A stretch of DNA of 30,627 nucleotides from JBDUCV01 sp040003255 (GTDB lineage Bacteria > Actinomycetota > Actinomycetes > Mycobacteriales > Jatrophihabitantaceae), in contig JBDUCV010000025.1 of the NCBI GenBank assembly GCA_040003255.1, positions 1 through 30,627 on the forward strand, read 5' to 3'. Below the pieces are notes generated by a model, which did not search any database, was not told the DNA's origin, and saw only the letters and a program-made list of their open reading frames with translations. The translations under genes were made by a program, and so were the position numbers. The stretch's first letter is position 1; each line of letters opens with the position of its first letter. Below are positions 7,462 to 14,435 of this stretch, one piece after another.

Positions 7462-7539
7462 GTGTTCGCCATTGCGCTCGTCGCGCGCCTGCATGTGGAC
7501 CTGCAGCGCGTCGTGAGTGCGGCGTGTCCGACGCCTTGA
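7462..7539 (+). CDS. Second sulfur-operon leader peptide (25 aa) upstream of cysC*-cysDN
   Basis: This ORF runs from GTG 7462 to TGA 7537-7539 and encodes 25 residues with the core ARLHVDLQRVVSAAC and ending CPTP. It shares the His-Val-Asp-Leu-x-Arg-Val core and the Ala-Cys-Pro-Thr-Pro end with the nirA leader. Both ORFs contain the same 15-nt string GCGTGTCCGACGCCT around the Cys codon. It is 360 nt upstream of cysD and is the first element of the plus-strand sulfur operon. No Shine-Dalgarno is evident, so the exact start is uncertain. A cysteine-responsive attenuation role is inferred from family and position. Confidence 0.7.
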   Translation: MFAIALVARLHVDLQRVVSAACPTP

Positions 7540-7543
7540 CCGA

Positions 7544-7593
7544 CCGGCTCCACGAGTAGTCCTCCGCCGCCAACGTAGCGACGAGCCGGCTCG
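7544..7593 (+). promoter_or_regulatory. Possible attenuator stem after second leader peptide
   Basis: CCGGCTC (7544-7550) can pair with GAGCCGG (7583-7589) across 32 nt. The second arm lies inside a perfect 12-bp palindrome CGAGCCGGCTCG (7582-7593), so two alternative structures compete for it. It begins 4 nt after the leader stop. No U-run follows. The role is inferred. Confidence 0.35.
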
Positions 7594-7659
7594 ACATCCG
7601 CGCACCCTCTCCGCACGGCCGCTCACTTGGCTGCGGGGTCAGCTCGCGAAGGACACTCA

Positions 7660-7902
7660 TTGCGCACGCACGTCAACATCTTGTCCGCCGCTGGCGGCTC
7701 AACGCGGTGCGCCGTCAGCCGCCAGATCGGCGCCACCGTTTGGCTCACCGGTCTGCCGAGCGCCGGCAAGCCGACCCTCACCGGGTCGACGCCGGGTAAG
7801 TCGCCGGCCGCCCCCGCATTTCGACTCGATACGACTAACCAGCCTGTCGACGATGCCGTCGATGCGTTGATCGACTTGCTGGATAAGGAGAACCGCGGAT
7901 GA
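7660..7902 (+). pseudogene. cysC: Remnant of APS kinase cysC (large internal deletion)
   Basis: The frame contains the CysC N-terminal P-loop region (GATVWLTGLPSAGKPTL, about 7729-7779) and then, after only about 15 unrelated residues, a stretch like the CysC C-terminus (FRLDTTNQPVDDAVDALIDLL, about 7819-7881). Most of the ~170-180-aa kinase is missing. The P-loop also ends GK-Pro instead of GK-Ser/Thr, so ATP binding should fail. It is still one open frame, and its TGA overlaps the cysD ATG (ATGA), so it may be kept as a coupling ORF. No ATG or GTG start is present; a TTG at 7660 with AAGGA upstream is the best guess (TTG 7627 and 7681 are alternatives). Its position matches cysC in cysH-cysC-cysD-cysN clusters of other actinobacteria. 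Confidence 0.75.
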
Positions 7903-8822
7903 CCGCAACTATCGAATCCTGCGTCGTAATCGACCAGTCCTGGCTCACTGACCTCGAGGACGAGGCGATCCACATCCTACGTGAGGTGGTCGGCCAGTTC
8001 GAGCGCCCGGTGCTGCTGTTCTCAGGCGGCAAGGACTCGATCGTCATGCTGCATCTGGCGACCAAGGCCTTCTGGCCGGGACGGGTGCCGTTCCCGGTGA
8101 TGCACGTAGACACCGGTCACAACTTTCCTGAGGTGATCGACTACCGCGGCCGGCATCTCGAGTCCCTTCGCGTCAAGCTGCTCGTGGCGAGCGTCCAACG
8201 GTCGATCGATACCGGCCGGGTCCGTGAAATACCCGGCCAGTCGCGCAACCCGCTGCAGACCACAACCCTGCTCGACGCGATCGCCGCGCACCGCTTCGAC
8301 GCCGTGCTGGGTGGGGCGCGCCGAGACGAGGAAAAGGCGCGTGCAAAGGAACGGGTATTCAGCGTCCGCGACGACTTCGGTCGGTGGGACCCGCGTAACC
8401 AGCGCCCCGAACTCTGGAATCTGTACAACGGTCGGCACCGGCCGGGCGAGCATGTCCGGGTGTTCCCGCTATCGAACTGGACCGAGCTGGATGTGTGGGC
8501 CTACATCGAGCGCGAGGGAATCGAGGTGCCGAGCATCTACTACGCGCACCAGCGATCGGTGTTTCGCCGCGACGGCATGCTGCTCGCCGTCACGGAATGG
8601 ACGCAGCCACGTGACGGTGAGGCGGTCGAGACCGAGTGGGTGCGCTATCGCACGGTCGGCGACGCCACCTGCACCGGCGCGATCCGCTCGACCGCGACCG
8701 ATGTAGCGGCGGTCCTGGTCGAGACCGCGGCGGCGACGATTTCCGAGCGCGGCGCCACGCGGGCCGATGATCGGGCTAGCGAGGCCGCGATGGAAGACCG
8801 CAAGCGCAGAGGTTATTTCTAG
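7899..8822 (+). CDS. cysD: Sulfate adenylyltransferase small subunit CysD
   Basis: CysD makes APS from ATP and sulfate, driven by GTP hydrolysis in its partner CysN. The 307-aa protein has the PP-loop SGGKDS (42-47) of ATP pyrophosphatase-type enzymes, the HVDTGHNFPEVIDYR segment, the GGARRDEEKARAKERVFS segment and the conserved end RKRRGYF. Length and ends match full-length CysD. The ATG at 7899 overlaps the stop of the cysC remnant (ATGA), and its stop TAG shares one base with the cysN GTG, so cysDN are translationally coupled. The product supplies APS directly to the APS-type CysH. Confidence 0.96.
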   Translation: MTATIESCVVIDQSWLTDLEDEAIHILREVVGQFERPVLLFSGGKDSIVMLHLATKAFWPGRVPFPVMHVDTGHNFPEVIDYRGRHLESLRVKLLVASVQRSIDTGRVREIPGQSRNPLQTTTLLDAIAAHRFDAVLGGARRDEEKARAKERVFSVRDDFGRWDPRNQRPELWNLYNGRHRPGEHVRVFPLSNWTELDVWAYIEREGIEVPSIYYAHQRSVFRRDGMLLAVTEWTQPRDGEAVETEWVRYRTVGDATCTGAIRSTATDVAAVLVETAAATISERGATRADDRASEAAMEDRKRRGYF

Positions 8823-10078
8823 TGCCGGGGCAGCTGCTCCGGGTGGTGACCGCAGGATCGGTGGACGACGGCAAGTCCACCCTGGTCGGACGGCTGCTGC
8901 ACGATGCGAAGGCAGTGCTCACCGACCAGCTCTGCGCCGTCGAAGCCGCGAGTGAGCGGCTCGGTTACGAAGGTACGGATCTTGCGCTCCTCGTCGATGG
9001 GCTGCGGGCCGAGCGTGAGCAGGGCATCACCATCGACGTTGCCTACCGGTACTTCGCGACGGCCGAGCGCACCTTCGTGCTGGCTGACACCCCGGGCCAC
9101 CTGCAGTACACCCGCAACACCGTCACCGGCGCATCGACCGCCGACGTCGCAGTCATCCTTGTCGACGCGCGCACTGGCGTCGTCGAGCAGACCCGGCGGC
9201 ACGCGGCGGTGGCTGCACTGCTGCGCGTCGAGCACGTCGTGCTGGCGGTGAACAAGATGGACTTGGTCGGCTATGCGGAGGACGTCTTCGATGCGATCGT
9301 CACCGACTTCGCCTGCGCGGCAAGCAGCCTCGGCCTAGCATCGTTCGTCCCGATCCCAATGGCCGCGCTCTACGGCGACAACATCGTGGATTCCTCGACC
9401 CGGATGAGCTGGTACGACGGCCCGGCGCTGCTCCGATGCCTCGAAGGAATCAAGGCGCGGCGGACGTCGTCGCTGCCGGCCCGGTTCCCCGTGCAGGTCG
9501 CCGTCCGCCCACGCAGCGCGGAGCTACCGGACTATCGCGGGTACGCGGGTCGGATCGAGGCGGGCCCGCTGCGGGTCGGCGACCCGGTGCTCATCTTGCC
9601 GTCGGGGCGTTCGTCCACCGTGGCAGGGATCGACACAGCCGACGGGCCGATCGACACCGCCCCGGCCGGCCGCTCGGTGGTGTTACGGCTGTCCGATGAG
9701 CTGGATGTCGCGCGCGGTGAGCTGATCGCCGTCGACCGTGAACCGCGCCCGCTCCCCGTTCGGGAGTTGCTCGCGACCGTGTGCTGGCTCGACGACGCGG
9801 TGCTGCGCGCCGGCGATCGATACTCATTGCGGCACACCACGCGAGAGGTGCACGCCGTAGTCGACGCGGTGGTCAGCCGCCTCGACGTCGGGAGCCTGAC
9901 GAACACCGTTGTCGGCGAGCTGACGCTGAATGACATCGGGACCATCAAACTGCGACTAGCCGAACCGATCGCGGTCGACCCCTATTCGGTGAACCGCTCG
10001 ACCGGCGCGTTCCTGCTGGTGGACGAGACCAGCGGAGCGACGGTTGCGGCCGGAATGGTCACTGATCCGCCGCCGTGA
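8822..10078 (+). CDS. cysN: Sulfate adenylyltransferase GTPase subunit CysN (no CysC fusion)
   Basis: This is an EF-Tu-like GTPase that activates CysD for APS formation. The 418-aa protein shows G1 GSVDDGKS (12-19), the switch region REQGITIDVAYRYF (about 65-78), G3 DTPGH (89-93) and G4 NKMD (144-147), followed by two beta-barrel domains. The length corresponds to CysN alone; the C-terminal APS kinase domain found fused in CysNC proteins is absent. With the broken cysC upstream, no APS kinase is encoded in this window. The start is a GTG at 8822, overlapping the cysD stop by one base. The stop overlaps the siroheme synthase GTG (GTGA). Confidence 0.96.
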   Translation: MPGQLLRVVTAGSVDDGKSTLVGRLLHDAKAVLTDQLCAVEAASERLGYEGTDLALLVDGLRAEREQGITIDVAYRYFATAERTFVLADTPGHLQYTRNTVTGASTADVAVILVDARTGVVEQTRRHAAVAALLRVEHVVLAVNKMDLVGYAEDVFDAIVTDFACAASSLGLASFVPIPMAALYGDNIVDSSTRMSWYDGPALLRCLEGIKARRTSSLPARFPVQVAVRPRSAELPDYRGYAGRIEAGPLRVGDPVLILPSGRSSTVAGIDTADGPIDTAPAGRSVVLRLSDELDVARGELIAVDREPRPLPVRELLATVCWLDDAVLRAGDRYSLRHTTREVHAVVDAVVSRLDVGSLTNTVVGELTLNDIGTIKLRLAEPIAVDPYSVNRSTGAFLLVDETSGATVAAGMVTDPPP

Positions 10079-11295
10079 ACGGGTCGCAGAATGAGCCGGT
10101 GACGCTTCCGCTGCTGCTCGACCTGGCTGGGCGACGGGCGCTCGTGGTCGGCGGAGGAGCGGTCGCCACCCGCCGGGCGAGCGCGCTGGCCGAGGCGGGC
10201 GCGCTCGTGGACGTGGTCGCGCCGCGGCTCAGCGATGAGATCCGGCGCATCGCCATCACCGTGCACGAACGGGGCTTCGTGGCCGATGACGTCACCGGCG
10301 CGTGGCTGGTGATGGCCTGCACCGACGACGCCGCGGTGAACACGTCGGTGGCCTCGGTTGCCGACGAGCGCCGGATCTGGTGCGTGCGGGCCGACGATGC
10401 CGCACGCGGCACGGCCCGCACGCCCGCCGTACTTCGCCGGGACGGGCTTACCGTGGCCGTCGCCGGAGCGGACCCACGCCGCTCGGTCACGCTGCGCGAC
10501 GCGATCTCCGTCGCCCTCGACGTGGGAGACCTGCCGTCGCGGCCGAATCGTCGACCGCCTCATGGATCGGTGGCGCTGGTCGGCGGCGGGCCGGGTGATC
10601 CCGAGCTGATCACCGTGCGCGGTCGGCGGCTCGTCGCGGCCGCCGACGTCGTGGTGGTCGACCGGCTCGCGCCCCGCGACTTGCTCGGGGAGTTGCCCGA
10701 CGACGTCGAGATCATCGACTGCGGCAAGGCAGCTCACCGGCACAACCTCACCCAGGACGAGATAAATGCGGTGCTGATCGACCGGGCCCGGGCCGGAAAG
10801 CGTGTAGTGCGGCTCAAGGGCGGCGACCCGTTCGTGTTCGGGCGAGGCGGCGAGGAGCTGCTCGCCTGCGTTGCGGCGGGGGTGGCGGTAACCGTCGTCC
10901 CGGGCATCAGCTCGGTGCTCGCCGCCCCCGTCGCGGCGGGCATCCCACTGACACACCGCGGGGTCGCCTCGCGATTTACTGTCGCATCTGGCCACCAGGA
11001 TCCAGACGGCGCTGGCGACGACACCCTGGTGTTGCTCATGGCGATGGAGCGTCTGGACCGCGTCGCCGCGGGGCTGATCGAAGGTGGCCGCGATCCGGGC
11101 ACCCCGGCCGCGGCCATCCACCGGGCGACACTCGAGGGGCAGCAGGTGGTCCGCGCGCCGCTCCGCGAGCTGGCCGGTGCGGTGCGCCGGGCCGGTCTCG
11201 GGGCGCCCGCGGTCGTCGTGGTCGGCGCGGTCGTGGACGCGCTGCCGGGTTCTGCGAACGCGACATCCGCTGACCTGCCGCAACAGAGCGAATGA
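10075..11295 (+). CDS. cysG: Siroheme synthase: precorrin-2 dehydrogenase plus uroporphyrinogen-III methyltransferase
   Basis: This fusion enzyme makes siroheme, the cofactor of NirA. The 406-aa protein has an N-terminal Rossmann domain (VVGGGAVATRRASALAEAGA, about 24-43) typical of precorrin-2 dehydrogenase/sirohydrochlorin ferrochelatase. A SAM-dependent uroporphyrinogen-III C-methyltransferase domain starts at about 165 (VALVGGGPGDPELITVRG), with VRLKGGDPFVFGRGGEE (about 245-261), VVPGISS (275-281) and GVASRFTVASGH (about 296-307). The N-terminal part is shorter than in E. coli CysG, so the helical ferrochelatase module is reduced, as often in actinobacteria. The GTG start overlaps the cysN stop (GTGA), placing it in the same operon. 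Confidence 0.92.
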   Translation: MNGSQNEPVTLPLLLDLAGRRALVVGGGAVATRRASALAEAGALVDVVAPRLSDEIRRIAITVHERGFVADDVTGAWLVMACTDDAAVNTSVASVADERRIWCVRADDAARGTARTPAVLRRDGLTVAVAGADPRRSVTLRDAISVALDVGDLPSRPNRRPPHGSVALVGGGPGDPELITVRGRRLVAAADVVVVDRLAPRDLLGELPDDVEIIDCGKAAHRHNLTQDEINAVLIDRARAGKRVVRLKGGDPFVFGRGGEELLACVAAGVAVTVVPGISSVLAAPVAAGIPLTHRGVASRFTVASGHQDPDGAGDDTLVLLMAMERLDRVAAGLIEGGRDPGTPAAAIHRATLEGQQVVRAPLRELAGAVRRAGLGAPAVVVVGAVVDALPGSANATSADLPQQSE

Positions 11296-11305
11296 TCATG
11301 ATCAT
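11292..11305. repeat. 14-bp AT-rich palindrome ATGATCATGATCAT
   Basis: This perfect palindrome overlaps the stop codon of the siroheme synthase gene and lies just upstream of the HEPN gene -10. It is unusually AT-rich for this window. It could be an additional operator or chance; nothing identifies a binding protein. Confidence 0.4.
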
Positions 11306-11309
11306 GTGT

Positions 11310-11315
11310 TAGTAT
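11310..11315 (+). promoter_or_regulatory. -10 element of SOS-controlled HEPN gene
   Basis: TAGTAT fits the actinobacterial TAnnnT consensus and is directly followed by the LexA box, so LexA would cover the transcription start. No convincing -35 is seen at the expected distance. Confidence 0.55.
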
Positions 11316-11331
11316 TCGAACATCTGTTCGA
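11316..11331. promoter_or_regulatory. LexA SOS box
   Basis: TCGAACATCTGTTCGA contains the complete actinobacterial/Gram-positive LexA consensus CGAAC-N4-GTTCG with perfect outer symmetry. It lies 17 nt upstream of the ATG at 11348, next to a -10 hexamer. Repression by LexA and induction by DNA damage are inferred from the match. Confidence 0.85.
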
Positions 11332-11347
11332 GACGAGGAGCACGCCG

Positions 11348-11773
11348 ATGACCACCGCCGATCGCGCCGCCACTCCCTCGCCCCCGGTCACCCGCTCGGC
11401 ACTGGCGCTGTTCGCGCAAGGACGGCGAGCGCTCTTTGAGGCCTACCAGGCGAGCTCGTCGGCCGAGAGATTCCGCCTCGCCCATCTTGCGGCCCTGCGG
11501 GCTGCCGCCGCTGTTTCCGCTCGAGCCATCCCGCCACCCGGCAGCCGCCGGCAACTGCAGAGCGTCTGGTCCCTGGTCGCTTCGGCGGCACCAGACCTGG
11601 CGACGTGGGCTGCCTATTTCGCAGCGGGCGCCGCCGATCGGGCCGCCGTCGAGGCGGGCGCAACGAGCGCGGTGTCCCACGGCGACGCCGATGACCAGTT
11701 GCGCGCGGCCGACGCGTTCCTCGACATCGTCGAAGCGACGTTGATGCCCGCGTGGCCCGCGCTCGCGAGTTGA
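11348..11773 (+). CDS. SAV_6107-like HEPN-domain protein, SOS-controlled
   Basis: This 141-aa, Ala-rich, mainly helical protein resembles the actinobacterial SAV_6107 HEPN family, found near dinB and the division cluster in other genomes. The segment RFRLAHLAALRAAAAVSARA (from R41) contains an R-x4-H pattern (R41, H46) compatible with the HEPN RNase motif, although its position in the fold cannot be confirmed here. The ATG at 11348 has a GAGGAG Shine-Dalgarno at 11334-11340; longer forms starting upstream are excluded because the promoter and LexA box lie there. DNA-damage induction is inferred from the LexA box. Its function is unknown; a damage-induced RNase or a nucleotide-binding partner is speculative. 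Confidence 0.78.
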   Translation: MTTADRAATPSPPVTRSALALFAQGRRALFEAYQASSSAERFRLAHLAALRAAAAVSARAIPPPGSRRQLQSVWSLVASAAPDLATWAAYFAAGAADRAAVEAGATSAVSHGDADDQLRAADAFLDIVEATLMPAWPALAS

Positions 11774-11800
11774 CCGGGCACGATGGTCGTGGCCCCGGTC

Positions 11801-11806
11801 TAGGGT
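11801..11806 (+). promoter_or_regulatory. -10 for leaderless methyltransferase mRNA
   Basis: TAGGGT fits TAnnnT and is followed by exactly 7 nt before the GTG at 11814. With no Shine-Dalgarno present, this predicts transcription starting at the start codon. Confidence 0.6.
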
Positions 11807-11813
11807 CGGCCCC

Positions 11814-12563
11814 GTGGATGCGTCGGCCCTGCGCGAGCACCCCGTCAACGGACGGCAGTGGCTTGTCTGGCGGCTGCTCGCCGACGCTCTTGCCACACTT
11901 CCCTTGCCCGCACGAGTACTCGACTGCGGCGGTGGCAGCGGCAGCATCGCGGTACCGATTGCGCGAACCGGAGCGCACGTCACCGTCGTCGACATCAGTC
12001 CCGATGCCCTATCGACGTTGCACCGGCGCGCCGAAGAGGCGGGCGTCGCCGCCCTTGTACGTCCGGTCCAAGGCGACGTCGAGGCGCTGGACGACCTGGT
12101 CGCCCGGGCGAGCGTCGACCTCGGCCTTGCGCACGGCATTCTCGAGGTAGTCGATCAGCCCGAGGTTGCGCTGGCGGCGATCGTCCGGGCGGTTCGACCC
12201 GGCGGCCTGGTGAGCGTGCTGGTCGCCAACCCCGCCGCCGGCGTGCTGGCAAGGGCCCTGGCTGGCGATCTGACCGGCGCAATCGCAGAATTACGCGCTC
12301 TCGATCGACCCGGGCGCCAGCTGCGCGGAGTTGGCGATGTCGTCGCGCTGTGCACGAATACCGGGCTGCTCGTCGAGCAGGTGCACGGAGTAGGCGTGTT
12401 CGCCGAGCTGATTCCCGGGGCCGTTCTCGACGCCCGCCCCGGCGGCGTCGAGGCGCTTGCCGAACTCGAGCAGGCAGCCGCTCAGCGTGGTCCGTTCCGC
12501 GACATCGCCGGACGGCTGCACCTGTTGTGCCGCCGCGCCGTTACCCCATCCGGACCGGGTTAG
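11814..12563 (+). CDS. Class I SAM-dependent methyltransferase
   Basis: This 249-aa protein has a Rossmann-type SAM-binding motif I VLDCGGGSGSIAVPIA (35-50), an acidic residue after strand 2 (VTVVDISPDAL) and QGDVEAL as the motif II region. The motif containing LAHGILEVVDQPEVAL resembles the post-II and III region of SmtA/CmoM-like methyltransferases. The substrate is unknown. It begins at a GTG just after a leaderless-type promoter. It lies between the SOS-controlled HEPN gene and dinB, an order seen in other actinobacteria, and ends 9 nt before the dinB ATG, suggesting co-transcription with dinB. Confidence 0.85.
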   Translation: MDASALREHPVNGRQWLVWRLLADALATLPLPARVLDCGGGSGSIAVPIARTGAHVTVVDISPDALSTLHRRAEEAGVAALVRPVQGDVEALDDLVARASVDLGLAHGILEVVDQPEVALAAIVRAVRPGGLVSVLVANPAAGVLARALAGDLTGAIAELRALDRPGRQLRGVGDVVALCTNTGLLVEQVHGVGVFAELIPGAVLDARPGGVEALAELEQAAAQRGPFRDIAGRLHLLCRRAVTPSGPG

Positions 12564-12572
12564 GCCGGGCCG

Positions 12573-13916
12573 ATGGGGCGCAGTGCGGACGTCCCACGCG
12601 CGGCGGCTGGCATTGTCAGCGTCGAGGGCGACGACACCGGATCCACCATCCTGCACGTCGACATGGACGCGTTCTTCGCCAGCGTCGAGATCCGTCGCCG
12701 CCCCGAGCTCCGTGGCAAGCCGGTGATCGTCGGCGGCGGCCCACGCGGGGTGGTCGCGGCCGCCTCCTACGAGGCCCGGCGCTATGGGGTGCGCAGTGCG
12801 ATGCCCGCCGGGCAGGCGTTGCGGTTGTGTCCGCACGCGGTGGTCCTGCCGCCCGACCGCACGGCCTACTCGGCGGCGTCGGCCCAGGTGATGGCAATAC
12901 TGCGTGACGTCACCCCCTCAGTCGAGCCGCTGTCACTGGACGAGGCATTCCTCGACGTGGCCGGCGCACGGCGATTGCTTGGCCGGCCAGTCGAGATAGC
13001 CGCGGCGATCCGCCACCGGGTTGCCGCCAGCCTCGGTCTGACTTGCTCGGTCGGTGTGGCGCCGACAAAGTTCGTCGCCAAGCTTGCCTCCGCCCGCTGT
13101 AAACCCGATGGCCTCTTGCTCGTGCCCGAAGCCGGAGTGCTCGAGTTCCTCCATCCGCTGCCGGTCACCGTGCTATGGGGCGTTGGCGTGCGCACCGCCG
13201 AGCCGCTGCAGCGCCTCGGGGTCCGCACGATCGGCGACCTTGCCGAGATCCCCCTCGACACCCTGCGCCGTTCGGTCGGTGCCGCCGCAGCCGAGCATCT
13301 GCACGAGCTCGCTTGGGGGCGCGATCCGCGTGGCGTGCAGGAACGCGATCTCGAGAAGTCCATCAGCGCCGACCACACGATCGATGCCGACCTGACCGAC
13401 GAGGCCGAGGTTATGCGTGAGCTGTTGCGCCTGGCCGACGAGGTCGCCCACCGGGTACGACGGCGGGGCCTGGTCGCCCGCACCATCGGCATCAAGATCC
13501 GCTTCGCCGACTTCCGCACTGTCACCCGGGTGCGCACCTTGCCGGCATGGGTCGACTCAGGAGCGGAGATCTACGCCGCCGCCGCCGAGCTCTACCGCCG
13601 TCTGGGACTGGACCAGCCGCGTATCAGGTTGGTAGGAGTGAAATGCGAAAACGTGCGCGATCGTGCCGACGCGCCCGAACAGCTCACCCTCGACGACCTC
13701 GTCGGCGAGCAGACCGGGACACTCCAGCGGATCGCCGACGCGACACTCAACCAGGTCGCCGACGCGGCCCGCGACAGGTTCGGCGATGCCGCGGTTCGGC
13801 CTGGCACGCTGGTGGCGCGGTCGCCGCGCTCACCCCCTCACCGCCGGCGCAAAGTAGCGACGACCGATCTGGGCCGTCAGCCCGACGGAGCGAAATGGCA
13901 ACTTTCGCCCGAGTGA
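12573..13916 (+). CDS. dinB: DNA polymerase IV (Y-family)
   Basis: This is an error-prone translesion polymerase. The 447-aa protein has the Y-family catalytic acids D30 (HVDMDAFFASVE) and D123/E124 (SLDEAFLDV), the HhH region WGVGVRTAEPLQRLGVRTIGDLA (about 200-222), a little-finger domain and a sliding-clamp-binding peptide QLTLDDL (370-376). A basic, Ser/Pro-rich tail follows. The ATG at 12573 places about 25 extra residues before the conserved start. It has no LexA box of its own; damage induction could only come by read-through from the HEPN promoter. It is likely co-transcribed with the methyltransferase. Confidence 0.95.
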   Translation: MGRSADVPRAAAGIVSVEGDDTGSTILHVDMDAFFASVEIRRRPELRGKPVIVGGGPRGVVAAASYEARRYGVRSAMPAGQALRLCPHAVVLPPDRTAYSAASAQVMAILRDVTPSVEPLSLDEAFLDVAGARRLLGRPVEIAAAIRHRVAASLGLTCSVGVAPTKFVAKLASARCKPDGLLLVPEAGVLEFLHPLPVTVLWGVGVRTAEPLQRLGVRTIGDLAEIPLDTLRRSVGAAAAEHLHELAWGRDPRGVQERDLEKSISADHTIDADLTDEAEVMRELLRLADEVAHRVRRRGLVARTIGIKIRFADFRTVTRVRTLPAWVDSGAEIYAAAAELYRRLGLDQPRIRLVGVKCENVRDRADAPEQLTLDDLVGEQTGTLQRIADATLNQVADAARDRFGDAAVRPGTLVARSPRSPPHRRRKVATTDLGRQPDGAKWQLSPE

Positions 13917-14039
13917 ATCGGCTCGTATGCTCGTCATGGACAACTCGTCGACAAGGATGAGATGTCGCCGGATTTGGATTACCGTTGACCACGACCGGTC
14001 ATTCTCCCAAGGCCGGTGCGACTGGCGAAGGAGGGCTAG

Positions 14040-14420
14040 GTGCCGCTCTCCGAACACGAGCAGAGGCTGCTCGACCAGATCGAGCAGGCTCTCTATGCCG
14101 AGGATCCGAAGTTCGCGTCGTCCGTGCGCGTCTCGCGAGCGCGGGCCCGTACCCGCCGGTGGATCGTCCTGGCGGTCATCGGGGTCATCGCCGGCCTCGG
14201 CATCGTCCTTGTCGGGCTGGCCACCAAGCTGGTCGTCCTCGGCGTCTTCGGCTTCGTTTTGATCGTCGCCGCCTGTGCCTACGGCGCCACCATGCTGCGC
14301 GGCCGTCAGTCCACCCCCGACACTGTCGCCGGCGCGGCTGCGGCGCCGCCCAAGAGCCGCAAGTCGGGTATGCGGTCGCGGATGGAAGACCGGCTCCGTC
14401 GCCGCTTCGACGAGAACTGA
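14040..14420 (+). CDS. DUF3040 membrane protein
   Basis: This 126-aa protein begins with the family signature PLSEHEQRLLDQIEQALYAEDPKFA. It then has a basic linker, two adjacent membrane helices (about 40-62 and 63-84) and a basic C-terminal cytoplasmic tail (RSRMEDRLRRRFDEN). The function of the family is unknown, but it sits beside the dcw cluster in many actinobacteria. The GTG at 14040 is supported by GGAGGG at about 14029. It converges with the transglutaminase gene, the two stops being only 15 nt apart. Confidence 0.88.
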   Translation: MPLSEHEQRLLDQIEQALYAEDPKFASSVRVSRARARTRRWIVLAVIGVIAGLGIVLVGLATKLVVLGVFGFVLIVAACAYGATMLRGRQSTPDTVAGAAAAPPKSRKSGMRSRMEDRLRRRFDEN

Positions 14421-14435
14421 TCCGAAACAGCGGGT

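Noticed and set aside
9982..11283. 433-codon minus-strand open frame opposite siroheme synthase
   Set aside because: It is antisense to a gene with clear CysG domains and has no recognisable domain of its own.
13926..13931. TATGCT as a promoter -10 for the DUF3040 gene
   Set aside because: The hexamer fits TAnnnT but no -35 is recognisable and it lies over 100 nt upstream of the start, so it was not annotated.
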